DNA of 64,000 nt from Pseudomonas viciae (GCF_004786035.1 NZ_CP035088.1:2454001-2518000), one strand, 5' to 3'; counted from the stretch's first letter, positions 1-8,865 are shown. A program made the numbers and translations. The notes: generated by a model from the letters alone, not told the origin.

Positions 1-426
1 CGGGATGATATTGAGAAAGAAATCAATGGTGCCGCCTTGCTCACTGGCAGCTTGGCTGTATTTGCTAATGGCACCTCCATCAAGCGCGCTGGCGTTGATG
101 TTCATACCGACGCCAGGCTTCACGATGTTGACCACAATGAGGCCGACGACCAGGGCGATGGTTGAAAGAATCTCGAAGTAGATCAGCGCTTTTACGCCAA
201 TCCGGCCGACTTCTTTGATGTTGCCCATCTTTGCGATACCCACAACGACCGTACCGAAAATAATGGGCGCCAACAGCATTTTGATCAGTTTGATGAAGCC
301 ATCGGCAAAGGGTTGCAGCTTGGCTCCGATATCAGGCACGAAGTAACCGATTGCTGCTCCGATCACGATGCCGATCAGCACTTGCACATACAGCTGGCCA
401 TACCAGCGGGACTTGGAGATTTCCAC
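1..426 (-). CDS. dctA: C4-dicarboxylate/cation symporter DctA, N-terminal part (cut by window edge)
   Basis: Inner-membrane carrier of the dicarboxylate/amino acid:cation symporter family, importing succinate, malate, fumarate and possibly tartrate. The visible 142 residues carry the conserved DctA segment GFIKLIKMLLAPIIFGTVVV and the alternating hydrophobic helices of the N-terminal half; the rest lies outside the window. I chose the GTG at 424-426 because a GAGG lies about 8 bases upstream and the only nearby ATG is out of frame. It lies 102 bases downstream of tarD on the same strand, which suggests that it supplies the dehydratase with its substrate (inference). Hairpins in the gap may lower its expression relative to tarD. 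Confidence 0.88.
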   Translation of the reverse strand, partial: MEISKSRWYGQLYVQVLIGIVIGAAIGYFVPDIGAKLQPFADGFIKLIKMLLAPIIFGTVVVGIAKMGNIKEVGRIGVKALIYFEILSTIALVVGLIVVNIVKPGVGMNINASALDGGAISKYSQAASEQGGTIDFFLNIIP

Positions 427-466
427 GGAAGCACCTCATTTTATTGTTGTGATGGGCATGTGGCTC

Positions 467-517
467 GGCGTCAGTGGGTGACGCCGGGGGCTGCGGCCTC
501 TTTCAAAGAGACCGCAG
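467..517 (-). terminator. Two stacked hairpins between tarD and dctA
   Basis: A 7-bp perfect inverted repeat (GGCGTCA, 467-473, with TGACGCC, 479-485) is followed by a longer near-perfect hairpin at 491-517 (CTGCGG/CCGCAG outer stem, CTCTTT/AAAGAG inner stem). Neither ends in a clear T-run on the minus strand. They could stabilise the tarD message or partly terminate before dctA. Confidence 0.45.
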
Positions 518-528
518 ATCGAGGTTGA

Positions 529-1698
529 TCAGCCTTCGCCCAACTCACGCATCACTGCGTACAAAGCGGACTTGGCCTCGAAGCCGACACCTGGAATATC
601 CGGCAGACCGACATAGCCGTTTTCCACGCGGATGCCGTCAGCGAAGCCGCCGAACGGCTGGAACACATCCGGGTAGGATTCGTTGCCGCCCAGGTGCAGA
701 CCTGCTGCGATGTTCAGGGACATCTGGTGACCGCCATGGGGCACTACGCGGCGGGAAGACCAACCCATTTCTTCCATCACCTTCAGGGTGCGCATGTACT
801 CCACGAGCCCGTAGGACAGAGCGCAGTCGAACTGGAGGTAGTCGCGATCGGGGCGCATGCCACCGTGGCGCAGCAGGTTACGGGCATCCTGGTGAGAGAA
901 CAGGTTTTCACCGGTAGCCATGGGCAGTTCATAGTGATTGGCAAGCTCGGCCTGGAGTGCGTAGTCCAGCGGATCGCCAACCTCTTCGTACCAGAAGAGG
1001 TTGTACTTCTTGATGGCTTCAGCGTACGCAATACCGGTCTGAAGATCGAAACGACCATTGGCGTCGACCGCCAACCGACGGCCGTCGCCAACCACTTCAA
1101 GTACCGCTTCGATGCGGCGGATGTCTTCGTCCAGCGGTACCGCACCAATCTTCATCTTGACGACGTCGTAGCCACGATCCAGATAGCTCTGCATTTCTGC
1201 CTTGAGCTTGGTCTGGTCTTTGCCAGGGTAGTAGTAGCCGCCCGCTGCATAGACCCAGACCTTGTCATCGGCCACGCCGTTACGGTAACGGTCGGCCAGC
1301 AGGCGATACAGCGGTTTGCCTTCAATCTTGGCGACGGCATCCCATACCGCCATGTCGATGGTGCCAACGGCGACAGAGCGCTCGCCATGGCCGCCTGGCT
1401 TTTCGTTGGTCATCAAGGTTTTCCAGATGGCGAACGGATCCAGGTTGTTGTTTTCATGGTCGACGAGCGTGTCTGGATCCGCTTCCGTAATCCGCCCCAG
1501 GAAACGATCACGCATCAGTGCGCCTTGGCCATAGCGACCATTGGAGTTGAAACCGTAGCCAATGACAGGCTTCCCATCGCGGATCACATCAGTGATGACC
1601 GCGACAACCGAGCAGGTCATTTTCGAAAAATCGATGTAGGCGTTAGCGATTGGGGAGGCAATGGAAACAGTTTTTTCACGAATGTCTACGATGCGCAT
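529..1698 (-). CDS. tarD: D(-)-tartrate dehydratase, enolase superfamily
   Basis: Cytosolic Mg-dependent dehydratase converting D-tartrate to oxaloacetate. The 389-residue product has the length of the characterised Bradyrhizobium TarD and, from memory, its diagnostic stretches. The mandelate-racemase-type fold is marked by KMK (K181/K183, catalytic base), metal ligands D212, E238 and E264, and H321 in VPHGGHQ as second acid/base; NSNGRYGQG near residues 51-59 forms the mobile loop. The ATG at 1698 is preceded by GAGG. A divergent LysR gene sits 99 bases away and a DctA-type importer lies downstream, so the three form a tartrate uptake and breakdown unit. The family call is strong; D-tartrate rather than a related acid sugar rests on that remembered similarity. 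Confidence 0.88.
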   Translation of the reverse strand: MRIVDIREKTVSIASPIANAYIDFSKMTCSVVAVITDVIRDGKPVIGYGFNSNGRYGQGALMRDRFLGRITEADPDTLVDHENNNLDPFAIWKTLMTNEKPGGHGERSVAVGTIDMAVWDAVAKIEGKPLYRLLADRYRNGVADDKVWVYAAGGYYYPGKDQTKLKAEMQSYLDRGYDVVKMKIGAVPLDEDIRRIEAVLEVVGDGRRLAVDANGRFDLQTGIAYAEAIKKYNLFWYEEVGDPLDYALQAELANHYELPMATGENLFSHQDARNLLRHGGMRPDRDYLQFDCALSYGLVEYMRTLKVMEEMGWSSRRVVPHGGHQMSLNIAAGLHLGGNESYPDVFQPFGGFADGIRVENGYVGLPDIPGVGFEAKSALYAVMRELGEG

Positions 1699-1797
1699 GA
1701 CGGGGTCCTCTTGTTGTTTGTAGGCCCACGTTAGGCTTTGCGATGGCCCCCGCCCAATGCTATTAATGCCGCACCCTATGCACAGGAGGCATGGCCC

Positions 1798-2673
1798 TTG
1801 GAACTCGTTTGGCTTGAAGATTTTTCAGCGCTTGCGGAGTACGGCAGCTTTGTTCGGGCGGCTGAAGCGCGGCACGTTACCCAGCCGGCATTCAGCCGCA
1901 GAGTGCGCTCGTTAGAGAGTTGGATGGGGGTGCAGTTGTTCGTTCGAACGCCTCAAGGCGCGACGCTTACTGAAGCTGGCAGGCAAATTTTGCCAAGTGC
2001 CCAAGAGGCTGCCAGGCGCTTGTACAGAATGCGCAACGAGGCTCAAGAGGTTGCTGGAATGGCCGCCAAGTCGCTTCAATTCGCGGCAACTCACTCCCTG
2101 TCGTTTACATTTTTTCCCAAGTGGCTGCGAAGCTCAGAGAACGGTGCCCCCATTGAGGCTGTGCAACTGCATTCAGACAGCATGGCTGCCTGTGAGCAGA
2201 TGCTGATACATGGCCAGGTTCAGTTTCTGCTCTGCCACCGCCATCCCGATGTTCCACCGCTACTGGCTCCTGATCAGTTCATCGGCAAGAAGGTGGGTGA
2301 AGACGTTCTCGTTCCTCTTGCGAGTGCCTGCGCTAACTTCGGCACCTCGCCTGCGGCATTGCCGTACCTCGCTTACACCCATGAATCCGGGTTGGGGCGT
2401 ATCGTCGCGCACAGACTGCGTGGCAAAGAAGATTACCTTCACCTCAAACCGCTCTTTAGCAGCCACCTTGCAGCGGTGCTAATGTCCATGGCCCTGGAAA
2501 GCAAAGGCGTGGCCTGGTTGCCCAGGAGCCTCACCGAGCAAGAAATACTGGATGGGCGCCTGGTCAGAGCGCTCGACGAAAGCTGGGATATACCGCTGGA
2601 AATTCATCTGACCCGTCCAGCCGCGCCACTCAGTCAATCTGCCGAAGAGTTCTGGGCCAGGGTGGGGCAGTGA
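1798..2673 (+). CDS. LysR-family regulator, probably of tarD-dctA
   Basis: LysR-type regulator of 291 residues: N-terminal winged helix (WLEDFSALAEYGSFVRAAEA, then QPAFSRRVRSLE as recognition helix) and a C-terminal co-inducer domain. I prefer the TTG at 1798 because AGGAGG (1784-1789) lies 8 bases upstream and LysR proteins start close to this point; an upstream TTG at 1738 would add 20 unconserved residues. Divergent from tarD with a short shared promoter region, the usual arrangement for a regulator that activates its neighbour in response to substrate or a catabolite (inferred here). Confidence 0.8.
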   Translation: MELVWLEDFSALAEYGSFVRAAEARHVTQPAFSRRVRSLESWMGVQLFVRTPQGATLTEAGRQILPSAQEAARRLYRMRNEAQEVAGMAAKSLQFAATHSLSFTFFPKWLRSSENGAPIEAVQLHSDSMAACEQMLIHGQVQFLLCHRHPDVPPLLAPDQFIGKKVGEDVLVPLASACANFGTSPAALPYLAYTHESGLGRIVAHRLRGKEDYLHLKPLFSSHLAAVLMSMALESKGVAWLPRSLTEQEILDGRLVRALDESWDIPLEIHLTRPAAPLSQSAEEFWARVGQ

Positions 2674-2728
2674 CTCGGCGGGTTTTATATGACGCGCTGT
2701 GTTGCTCAATAGGGTTTGAGGTTGCGCA

Positions 2729-2760
2729 TCGCCGCTGATCCCTTGCCGGGATCGCGGCGA
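2729..2760. terminator. Bidirectional hairpin between convergent genes
   Basis: TCGCCGC-t-GATCCC, loop TTGCC, GGGATC-GCGGCGA forms a 13-bp stem with one bulge, placed between the ends of the convergent LysR and binding-protein genes. No T-run follows, so it may be a REP-like palindrome doing duty as terminator. Confidence 0.55.
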
Positions 2761-2776
2761 AGTGTTGAGCTTTTCG

Positions 2777-3703
2777 CTACTTGTAATGTTGTTCAAACAC
2801 CGCCAATTGCTCAGGCTTGATCAACTGAAAGGGTACCCAGACGTCCGTTTCCACCGGCTCTCCCTTGATCATCTTGAGTGCTGCTTGTACCGCGCTGCTC
2901 GCCTGGGCCTTGGGGTCCTGGAATACCGAGGCGACCAGCATCCCGCGCTTGATGGCCGCCAGGCCGTCAGGCAAGCCGTCGATACCGACAATCGCAATCT
3001 CGCCCTTGGCTTTGCCGGCCTGCTGCAACGCCATGGCTGCACCGATGGCCATCTCGTCGTTGTTGGCGACGATGGCATCGAAACGGCTCCCAGCCAGCAA
3101 CCAATTACTGGTCAGGTCCATCCCTTTGCTGCGCTGCCACTCGGCACTTTGCTGCTCGACAATCTTGATCCCGGGATAATCCTTGAGCACCTGTTTGACG
3201 CCTTCGGTGCGGTCGTGGGTAGCGTTTTGCGCCAGGTCGCCCATGATGATCGCGAGGTTGCCCTTGCCTCCGAGCTTTTCGGCCAGGTAGCGCATTTGCA
3301 GCTGTCCGGCCTCAATGTCATTGGACGCTACCGTGACCACGCCTTTGGGCAAGGTACGCTCGTCCGGGTGACGGTTGACGTAGACCAGCGGGGTCTTCGC
3401 TTCGACCGCGGCGCGGGTGATGTTGGCCGTGGCGGAGGTGTCCACCGGCAGGACAATGACCGCATCCACTTTCTGGTTGATAAAACCCTGGACCTGGTTG
3501 AGTTGGCGCACCACATCGCCTTGGGCGTCCTCGAATTGAATCTGCACGTTTTCCTTTTTCGCGGCCTCGTCCAGGCCGTTACGCACGTAGGTCATGAAGT
3601 TGTCGTCGACCCTGGCGATGCTGACGCCGATGCGATAGTCGGCGGCGGCCCATTGGCTGAAAAGCAACAGCAGGGTGGCGAAAAGCAGTGTGCAACGACG
3701 CAT
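2777..3703 (-). CDS. Periplasmic sugar/inositol-type binding protein (MocB/RbsB-like)
   Basis: Periplasmic type 1 binding protein (308 aa) with a Sec signal peptide (MRR, hydrophobic core TLLFATLLLLFSQ, cleavage likely after AAA). The mature part shows the family pattern: IGVSIARVDDNFMTYVRNG, VDAVIVLPVDTSA, VVTVASNDIEAG and the hinge-region ANNDEMAIGAAMAL and IVGIDGLPDG. It resembles ribose-, inositol- and rhizopine-binding proteins. RBS AAGGA precedes the ATG. It is the last gene of a three-gene minus-strand operon with a TIM-barrel isomerase and a MocA-type dehydrogenase, but no permease or ATPase gene lies next to it, so it must share a transporter encoded elsewhere or act as a sensor. The ligand is not deducible. 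Confidence 0.82.
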   Translation of the reverse strand: MRRCTLLFATLLLLFSQWAAADYRIGVSIARVDDNFMTYVRNGLDEAAKKENVQIQFEDAQGDVVRQLNQVQGFINQKVDAVIVLPVDTSATANITRAAVEAKTPLVYVNRHPDERTLPKGVVTVASNDIEAGQLQMRYLAEKLGGKGNLAIIMGDLAQNATHDRTEGVKQVLKDYPGIKIVEQQSAEWQRSKGMDLTSNWLLAGSRFDAIVANNDEMAIGAAMALQQAGKAKGEIAIVGIDGLPDGLAAIKRGMLVASVFQDPKAQASSAVQAALKMIKGEPVETDVWVPFQLIKPEQLAVFEQHYK

Positions 3704-3783
3704 GAGGGTTTTCCTTTTGTTGTTATGAGTAGTACGTCACCGAGAGAAGAAATCTTCCAAACGTTTTGAATTCGGCGCGGGCC

Positions 3784-4575
3784 TCATCCATCAAGCGTGA
3801 AGGCCTGTCTGAAACGCTCAAGCGCGACTTCACTGTCACCGCTGGCCCAGCCTTCGAGGCCGACGACACCGCTGTATCCCATGCCGAACAAGGCCCTGGC
3901 AATGGCGCGATAGTGGATTTCGCCGGTCCCGGGCTCCATGCGACCCGGGACGTCGGCGACCTGGATTTCGCCGATGGCGCTGCCGGCGCGCTGGATCAGT
4001 TCGATCAGGTTTCCTTCGCCGATCTGTGCGTGATAGAGGTCCAGGTTCATCTTCAGGTGCGGGCTGCCCACGGCCTCGATCAGCGCCAGGGTATCGTCGG
4101 CACGGGCGAAAGGCGTGCCCGGGTGGTCGACTTCAGTGTTGAGGTTCTCCAGCAGGAATACCCGACCCGCGTCTTCGCCCAGGCGAGCGATTTTTTCCAG
4201 CGTCTTGCAGGCGCTCAACCACATGCGGCCGGTGGTCTGGGCAACGGGTTTGACCGGCAATCCCTGATCACCCAGGCCGGTGCCATGCAGGTTCAGGCTT
4301 GGGCAACCCAATTGAGCGGCGACCGCCAAGGATTCCTGGGCGCTGTCGAGCAGTTGCTGGATATCCTCGGGATCGGTCAGGTTGCCCGAGATGTAGCCGG
4401 TCATGGAGGTGAAATCCGCGCCGGTCGCTACGAGGGCTTGGATGTCTTTGGTCGTCCAGTTCCATATCTCGACGCTGAAGCCCAGCGCATGGATGCGTTT
4501 GACTCGCTCGGTAAAGGGCAGGTCGAGGAAGACCATCTCGGCGCTGATCGCCAGTTTGAAGGGTGTGAAACTCAT
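3784..4575 (-). CDS. Sugar phosphate isomerase/epimerase-type TIM-barrel protein (Hyi/MocC-like)
   Basis: A 263-residue AP-endonuclease-2-like TIM barrel, the fold of hydroxypyruvate isomerase, IolE/IolI and MocC. Metal-binding barrel strands can be seen: HGTGLG, the glutamate in VFLLENLNTEVDHPG, MNLDLYHAQIGEGN, IQVADVPGR and VVGLEGWASGD. The start codon overlaps the stop of the upstream dehydrogenase by four bases (ATGA) and has AGGAG 8 bases upstream, so the two are translationally coupled. Expected to isomerise or epimerise a keto-sugar produced by the dehydrogenase; the exact substrate is unknown. Confidence 0.8.
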   Translation of the reverse strand: MSFTPFKLAISAEMVFLDLPFTERVKRIHALGFSVEIWNWTTKDIQALVATGADFTSMTGYISGNLTDPEDIQQLLDSAQESLAVAAQLGCPSLNLHGTGLGDQGLPVKPVAQTTGRMWLSACKTLEKIARLGEDAGRVFLLENLNTEVDHPGTPFARADDTLALIEAVGSPHLKMNLDLYHAQIGEGNLIELIQRAGSAIGEIQVADVPGRMEPGTGEIHYRAIARALFGMGYSGVVGLEGWASGDSEVALERFRQAFTLDG

Positions 4576-5594
4576 GAACGAGCTCCTTGCACGCGCACCG
4601 GTTTGCCCAGTTGGAAGGACTCGATACAGGCGCGAGCAATGGCCAGTGCCGCCCGGGCATCTTCACCGCTGGCCAGAGGTTTTTCGCCGCTGCGCACGCA
4701 ACCGACAAAGTGGTTGAGCTCGGCCACATAGGCATCACGCAGCAAGTCGGTGTCCATGCGCTGGGTGTCAGCCTGGACCCCACTGGCCAGGTAGCGCAGC
4801 AGGTCAGAGTCGTTGACGTTGCCCATGGTCAGCATGCCTGCGCTGCCGAACACTTCGCCGCGGACATCGTAGCCATAGACCGCTTGGAAATTGGCCTCGG
4901 CCGTGGCGATGGCGCCATTGTCGAAGCGGATCGTGACCACCGCTGTGTCGAGAAATCCTTTGTCCTTGTAGGCCGGTGCGATCAGGGCATCGGCCATTAC
5001 AAAAACCTCAACCGCTTCGGCACCTGGATTCAGATAGCGCAGGGTATCGAAGTCATGGATCAGGGTTTCCAGGAAGATCACCCATTGCGGTGACGCGGCG
5101 GGGTTGTTCAGCGCCGGGTCGCGTGTCAGCGAGCGCAGCAGTTGTGGCGTACCGATCCGGCCGGCAACCACGTCCAGATGAGCGGTGCGGAAACTTCTGG
5201 CAAAGCGCCGGTTGAAGCCGACTTGTAGCGTCACCTGTGCATCGGCAGCGGCGGCGATGGCGCGGTCCGCTTCGTCCAGGGTGATGGCCATCGGTTTTTC
5301 ACAGAACACACTTTTGCCGGCCCGGGCCGCACTGATCACCAGTTCGGCATGGCTGCGTGCCGGGGCGGCAATCAGCACGGCGTCGATGTCCGGGTCATCA
5401 AGCAGTTGCTGTGGATCGACATAGACCTTCTGCACGTCCAGTTCTGCCGCCAGGCGTGCGGCTTGGCCGGGGGTGGGGTCGGCGATGGCGGCGAGGCACG
5501 CGCCGGGGATGTGACGGGCGGCGGTCAGGCCGTGAAAGCTGCCCATGCGACCGGCGCCGATGAGGCCAAGGCGAATGGTCTTGGATGTGCTCAT
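4572..5594 (-). CDS. Gfo/Idh/MocA-family NAD(P)-dependent dehydrogenase
   Basis: Cytosolic oxidoreductase of 340 residues. The N-terminal Rossmann fold begins with LGLIGAGRMGSFHG; the EKP motif (VFCEKPMAI) that defines the family follows, then the alpha/beta substrate domain with HDFDTLRYL, whose aspartate and histidine are typical active-site positions in inositol-type dehydrogenases. I start at the second ATG (5594), as GGGAG lies 8 bases upstream; the ATG at 5600 is too close to it. First gene of the operon, 66 bases downstream of a sigma-54 promoter. With its two partners it matches the composition of rhizopine (moc) clusters; an inositol-like or rare sugar substrate is inferred. Confidence 0.83.
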   Translation of the reverse strand: MSTSKTIRLGLIGAGRMGSFHGLTAARHIPGACLAAIADPTPGQAARLAAELDVQKVYVDPQQLLDDPDIDAVLIAAPARSHAELVISAARAGKSVFCEKPMAITLDEADRAIAAAADAQVTLQVGFNRRFARSFRTAHLDVVAGRIGTPQLLRSLTRDPALNNPAASPQWVIFLETLIHDFDTLRYLNPGAEAVEVFVMADALIAPAYKDKGFLDTAVVTIRFDNGAIATAEANFQAVYGYDVRGEVFGSAGMLTMGNVNDSDLLRYLASGVQADTQRMDTDLLRDAYVAELNHFVGCVRSGEKPLASGEDARAALAIARACIESFQLGKPVRVQGARS

Positions 5595-5660
5595 AAACAT
5601 GACTCCCTTTATTGTTTTTACGACTCGGCGGTAAGAATGTCCTCGTCTGGGTAAGCAGGG

Positions 5661-5677
5661 AGCAAGCGTTGTGCCAA
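5661..5677 (-). promoter_or_regulatory. Sigma-54 (-24/-12) promoter of the MocABC-like operon
   Basis: Read on the minus strand, TTGGCAC-N5-TTGCT matches the sigma-54 consensus (YTGGCAC-N5-TTGCW) with the invariant GG and GC at the required spacing. It lies 66 bases upstream of the dehydrogenase start and faces the divergent gene for a sigma-54 activator. Confidence 0.85.
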
Positions 5678-5728
5678 TAATTAACTGATTGATATTAAAA
5701 GGATTTTATTCGTTGTCGTTTGATTGAG

Positions 5729-5776
5729 TGTTCATTTCTATTACATGTCTATACTGACATGTCGAAAACATGAACA
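5729..5776. promoter_or_regulatory. Nested palindromic activator site (two TGT-N11-ACA boxes)
   Basis: A perfectly symmetric arrangement: TGTTCAT (5729-5735), 7 bases, ACATGTC (5743-5749), 6 bases, GACATGT (5756-5762), 7 bases, ATGAACA (5770-5776). Each arm contains one TGT-N11-ACA unit, similar in form to upstream activator sites of bacterial enhancer-binding proteins. It starts about 50 bases upstream of the -24 element and ends 9 bases before the activator's own ATG, so binding would both activate the operon and repress the regulator gene (inference). Confidence 0.7.
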
Positions 5777-5785
5777 TGGACCCGG

Positions 5786-7789
5786 ATGATGAATCAGCAA
5801 CCTGCAGCCTTGAGCGCCGAAGACCGCGATTACCTCACCGCGCTGGGTCCTGCGTCGTTGAACGAAGGGCCCAGCACTGCGCTGGATGAGGCGTGGCGAG
5901 CGTGCTTGCAGGGGGAAACCGATCGCCCTGTCGGGATCAGGCAGGTGATTTGGGAGTCCTGGTTGCGCAGCGTCAACGCCGGTCTCGATCCGGAAGATGG
6001 CGAGTACCGTTTTGTCGCGCCCGCCGACCTGACTGCGACACTGGCAGCCAACCGGGTGTTGATCGCCGCGGCGGCGCAAGTCATGCGCGGTTTGCTCGCC
6101 TACAACCCCAAGGGCCATATCAACCTGACCGATACCGAAGGCACGACGTTGTATTTTTGTGGCCTGGACCTCACCCCCATAGGCAGTCGACTGCTGGAGT
6201 CGGTACAGGGCACCAATTGCACCGGGCTGGCGATCGTCGAAGACCGTTTGGTCTATGTGCTGGCCGAGGAGAACTTCGGGCTTGGCTTGCGCCAGCGCCG
6301 CATGCATTGCGCCGCCGCGCCAATCCGGGATGCTCAAGGCCGAACCCTGGGTATGTTGACCTTGACGGCAGAACCAGGCTGGTTTCATTTCCATACGCTG
6401 GGCACTGTCCAGGCGGCGGCCGAGGCGGTCTCGAGGCAGATGGCGCTGCAAGCCTTGCTGGAAGAACAACAAACAGTCCTTGAGGTACTCAACGAGGGCT
6501 TGGTGGTATTGGATGAGCAGGGCTGCATCAAGGCGCTCAACCATTACGCCCGACAGTTGTTCCGCGTGGGCCGTGACCTGCTGGGCAGTCCGTTCAAGAG
6601 CCTGGGGCGGAGCGAGTTGACCGATGCAATCCTGCTCGGGGGCGGGGAAGGGGTGCGAGACCTGGATTGCACCTTTGAACTGCACGACCACAGCCATCTG
6701 GCATGCCTGGTGTCGGTTTGCCCGCTGGAACAAGGCGGGCGGATTGTTTCGTTGCGCGAAAACCGACGCATCCGGGAAATCACCCGGCGGATCATGGGCA
6801 CCCAGGCCAGCTACACCTTCGAAACCATCCTGGGTCGCTCACGGGCGATTCAGGATGCAGTGCACCTGGCACGGATTGCCAGTCGCAGTGATTCGACCAC
6901 GCTGATCCTCGGCGAGAGCGGCACAGGCAAGGAGCTGTTCGCCCAGGCGATCCATAATGCCAGCGACCGTTGCGGTGGTCCTTTCGTGGCGGTCAATTGC
7001 GGGGCCATTCCCCGTGATCTGGTGCAGAGCGAACTGTTCGGTCATGTCGAAGGCGCTTTCACCGGATCGGCGCGCGGTGGTTCGGCAGGCAAGTTCGAAT
7101 TGGCCGATGGCGGGACGATCTTCCTCGACGAAATCGGTGACATGTCCTTTGATGCGCAGGTCAGCTTGCTGCGTGTCCTGCAGGAAGGCGAGGTGACACG
7201 GGTGGGGGCGAAAAAATCGCTGCGGGTCAACGTTCGCATCATTGCCGCCACTCACCGCAACCTGAGTCAGGCGGTGGCCGAAGGCGCCTTTCGTGAGGAC
7301 CTTTATTACCGGCTCAACGTGCTGAACCTGACGGTGCCGCCACTGCGGATGCGCCGCGAGGACGTGCCGTTGCTGGCGCGGCATTTTCTCGCGCGGTGTG
7401 CCCGGTCGCTACGCAAGTCGGTGCGCGACCTTTCACCTGGTGCGCTGGATAGGCTTGGCGCCTATCACTGGCCGGGCAATGTTCGCGAGCTGGAAAACGT
7501 CATTGAGCGGGCGACCAATCTGGCGATGACCGACCTGATCCTACCGAGCGATCTTGCACTGGACATCCGGCAGCAAGGGCGGCCATCGAGGTGGGGAAGC
7601 GCCCCAGAGCCTCAGACGGCTCCGGACCTTGGCACCCATGAAATGAATGCAATCATCGCCGCCCTCAAAGACACGCGCGGAAACATCCGCCTGGCTGCTC
7701 AACGCTTGAATGTGTCGCGTGGTGGGTTGTACAACAAAATGAATCGATTCGGGCTCAGGATTGAGGCGTTCCGTTCAACGTTGGACTGA
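5786..7789 (+). CDS. Sigma-54-dependent Fis-family activator (AcoR-like)
   Basis: Enhancer-binding protein of 667 residues. A GAF-like sensor domain occupies roughly residues 75-220, a PAS-like segment 230-320, and the AAA+ domain 345-575, with Walker A GESGTGKE (376-383), the sigma-54 contact loop GAFTGSA (423-429) and Walker [10 protein letters not shown] (445-453). A Fis-type helix-turn-helix (residues about 620-660, [20 protein letters not shown]) closes the protein. No phosphoacceptor receiver domain is present, so a small molecule is probably sensed directly. It is divergent from the MocABC-like operon, which has a sigma-54 promoter, making it the evident activator. Confidence 0.9.
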   Translation: MMNQQPAALSAEDRDYLTALGPASLNEGPSTALDEAWRACLQGETDRPVGIRQVIWESWLRSVNAGLDPEDGEYRFVAPADLTATLAANRVLIAAAAQVMRGLLAYNPKGHINLTDTEGTTLYFCGLDLTPIGSRLLESVQGTNCTGLAIVEDRLVYVLAEENFGLGLRQRRMHCAAAPIRDAQGRTLGMLTLTAEPGWFHFHTLGTVQAAAEAVSRQMALQALLEEQQTVLEVLNEGLVVLDEQGCIKALNHYARQLFRVGRDLLGSPFKSLGRSELTDAILLGGGEGVRDLDCTFELHDHSHLACLVSVCPLEQGGRIVSLRENRRIREITRRIMGTQASYTFETILGRSRAIQDAVHLARIASRSDSTTLILGESGTGKELFAQAIHNASDRCGGPFVAVNCGAIPRDLVQSELFGHVEGAFTGSARGGSAGKFELADGGTIFLDEIGDMSFDAQVSLLRVLQEGEVTRVGAKKSLRVNVRIIAATHRNLSQAVAEGAFREDLYYRLNVLNLTVPPLRMRREDVPLLARHFLARCARSLRKSVRDLSPGALDRLGAYHWPGNVRELENVIERATNLAMTDLILPSDLALDIRQQGRPSRWGSAPEPQTAPDLGTHEMNAIIAALKDTRGNIRLAAQRLNVSRGGLYNKMNRFGLRIEAFRSTLD

Positions 7790-7790
7790 A

Positions 7791-7965
7791 TCGTAAACAG
7801 GATCTTGCCATCCCCCAGGATGGTTTTCTCCACAATCACCGAATACACGTCCGTCACGCCGATAAATTCAGCCAGGCTTCAACATAGGGTTTCTGAAAGT
7901 CGAAGCGCGTTGCCGGTGTGATCGGTGTTGCGCTAACTCCGGCAATCGATACCTCAGTCGACCGT
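7791..7965 (-). pseudogene. C-terminal remnant of an FMN-dependent NADH-azoreductase-type protein
   Basis: On the minus strand the reading ATRFDFQKPYVEAWLN continues, after a one-base frameshift near 7865, as FIGVTDVYSVIVEKTILGDG. That is the end pattern of flavodoxin-fold azoreductases and quinone reductases (DFQ.PYL..WL.FIG.TDV). No start codon or N-terminal half remains. It directly follows the stop of the intact AraC gene on the same strand. A decayed gene is the best explanation; the family call is from memory of the pattern. Confidence 0.5.
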
Positions 7966-8865
7966 TTACGCCTCTGTTGAAGTGCCGATCGCCTGCCGTA
8001 TCTCGCGCACGTCGCGTGCAGGTGATGCGCCGAATTGCCGTAGATATTCACGGCTAAACTGTGATGCGCTTTCATAGCCGACAGCGAACGCCACGTCAGA
8101 CGCCCGATGCTCGCCGGCAAGCAAAAGCTGGCGAGCTTCCTGCAATCTGAGCTGTTTCTGATACTGGATAGGACTGAGGCCCGTCATCGACAGAAAATGG
8201 CGATGCAGACTTGCCCGGCTCATGCCGCTGGCATTGCACAACGCCTCGATACGAAGTCGGGCAGTGTAATTATCCCTGATCCAAGCAACGGCCCGCCGGA
8301 TGCTACCCAGTGCTCCATCGGGTTGGGCAATCTGACGCAGTAGCTTTCCTTGAGGACCCTGTAGGAGACGATAGAGCAATTCCCGTTCGACCATGGGGCC
8401 GAGAACAGGGATATCGGCAGGCGTGTCGAGCAGCGACAATAAGCGCAGCAACGTGTCGCGCAGCGAAGCGGTCATCGGATTTATAGTGATGCCAATCCCC
8501 TTTTGTACGCTCTCGCGAACCGGCGGCATGGTCGCCGCCAATTCCGCCAGCATGGCCGGGTCCAGCACGAGCGATACCGCAACGTAGGGCTGCCCCCCTT
8601 CAGCATCTATAATCTGTCCGATCAGAGGCAGATCCAGGGCGCTGATGAGATATTGCTCACTGTCGTAGCTCAGAAGAGTGTCGTTAATCGCAACGCGCTT
8701 CGAGCCTTGCAGGATGAAGCAGATCATCGAGCGATACAGGCATGGCGCCTTGTCTGTAGAACCTCGCCCGACACAGATGTCTACACGCGGGATCGGTGTG
8801 ATAGTCAAACCCGGGGGCGCGTGGCGCAGGGCTATATCAAGATGCGGTGCAAGAGGGTTGTTCAT
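7966..8865 (-). CDS. AraC-family transcriptional regulator
   Basis: Regulator of 299 residues from the ATG at 8865 (an upstream TTG at 8913 would add 16 atypical residues). The N-terminal half is an AraC_N-type cupin-like effector domain (CFILQGSKRVAINDTLLSYD); the C-terminal 100 residues carry two helix-turn-helices, RIEALCNASGMSRASLHRHF and ASDVAFAVGYESASQFSREY. Divergent from an SDR gene 157 bases away, a frequent AraC/SDR pairing in which the regulator controls the oxidoreductase. A disrupted paralogue lies at 61755-62236. Confidence 0.85.
   Translation of the reverse strand: MNNPLAPHLDIALRHAPPGLTITPIPRVDICVGRGSTDKAPCLYRSMICFILQGSKRVAINDTLLSYDSEQYLISALDLPLIGQIIDAEGGQPYVAVSLVLDPAMLAELAATMPPVRESVQKGIGITINPMTASLRDTLLRLLSLLDTPADIPVLGPMVERELLYRLLQGPQGKLLRQIAQPDGALGSIRRAVAWIRDNYTARLRIEALCNASGMSRASLHRHFLSMTGLSPIQYQKQLRLQEARQLLLAGEHRASDVAFAVGYESASQFSREYLRQFGASPARDVREIRQAIGTSTEA

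Noticed and set aside
694..1734. Long plus-strand open frame opposite tarD (346 codons)
   Set aside because: It is antisense to a clear enolase-superfamily gene, has no family pattern and only reflects the GC-rich codon bias.
2762..4731. Two long plus-strand frames opposite the binding protein and isomerase genes
   Set aside because: Their translations are rich in His, Gln and Arg without motifs; the minus-strand genes have signal peptide, domains and good ribosome sites.
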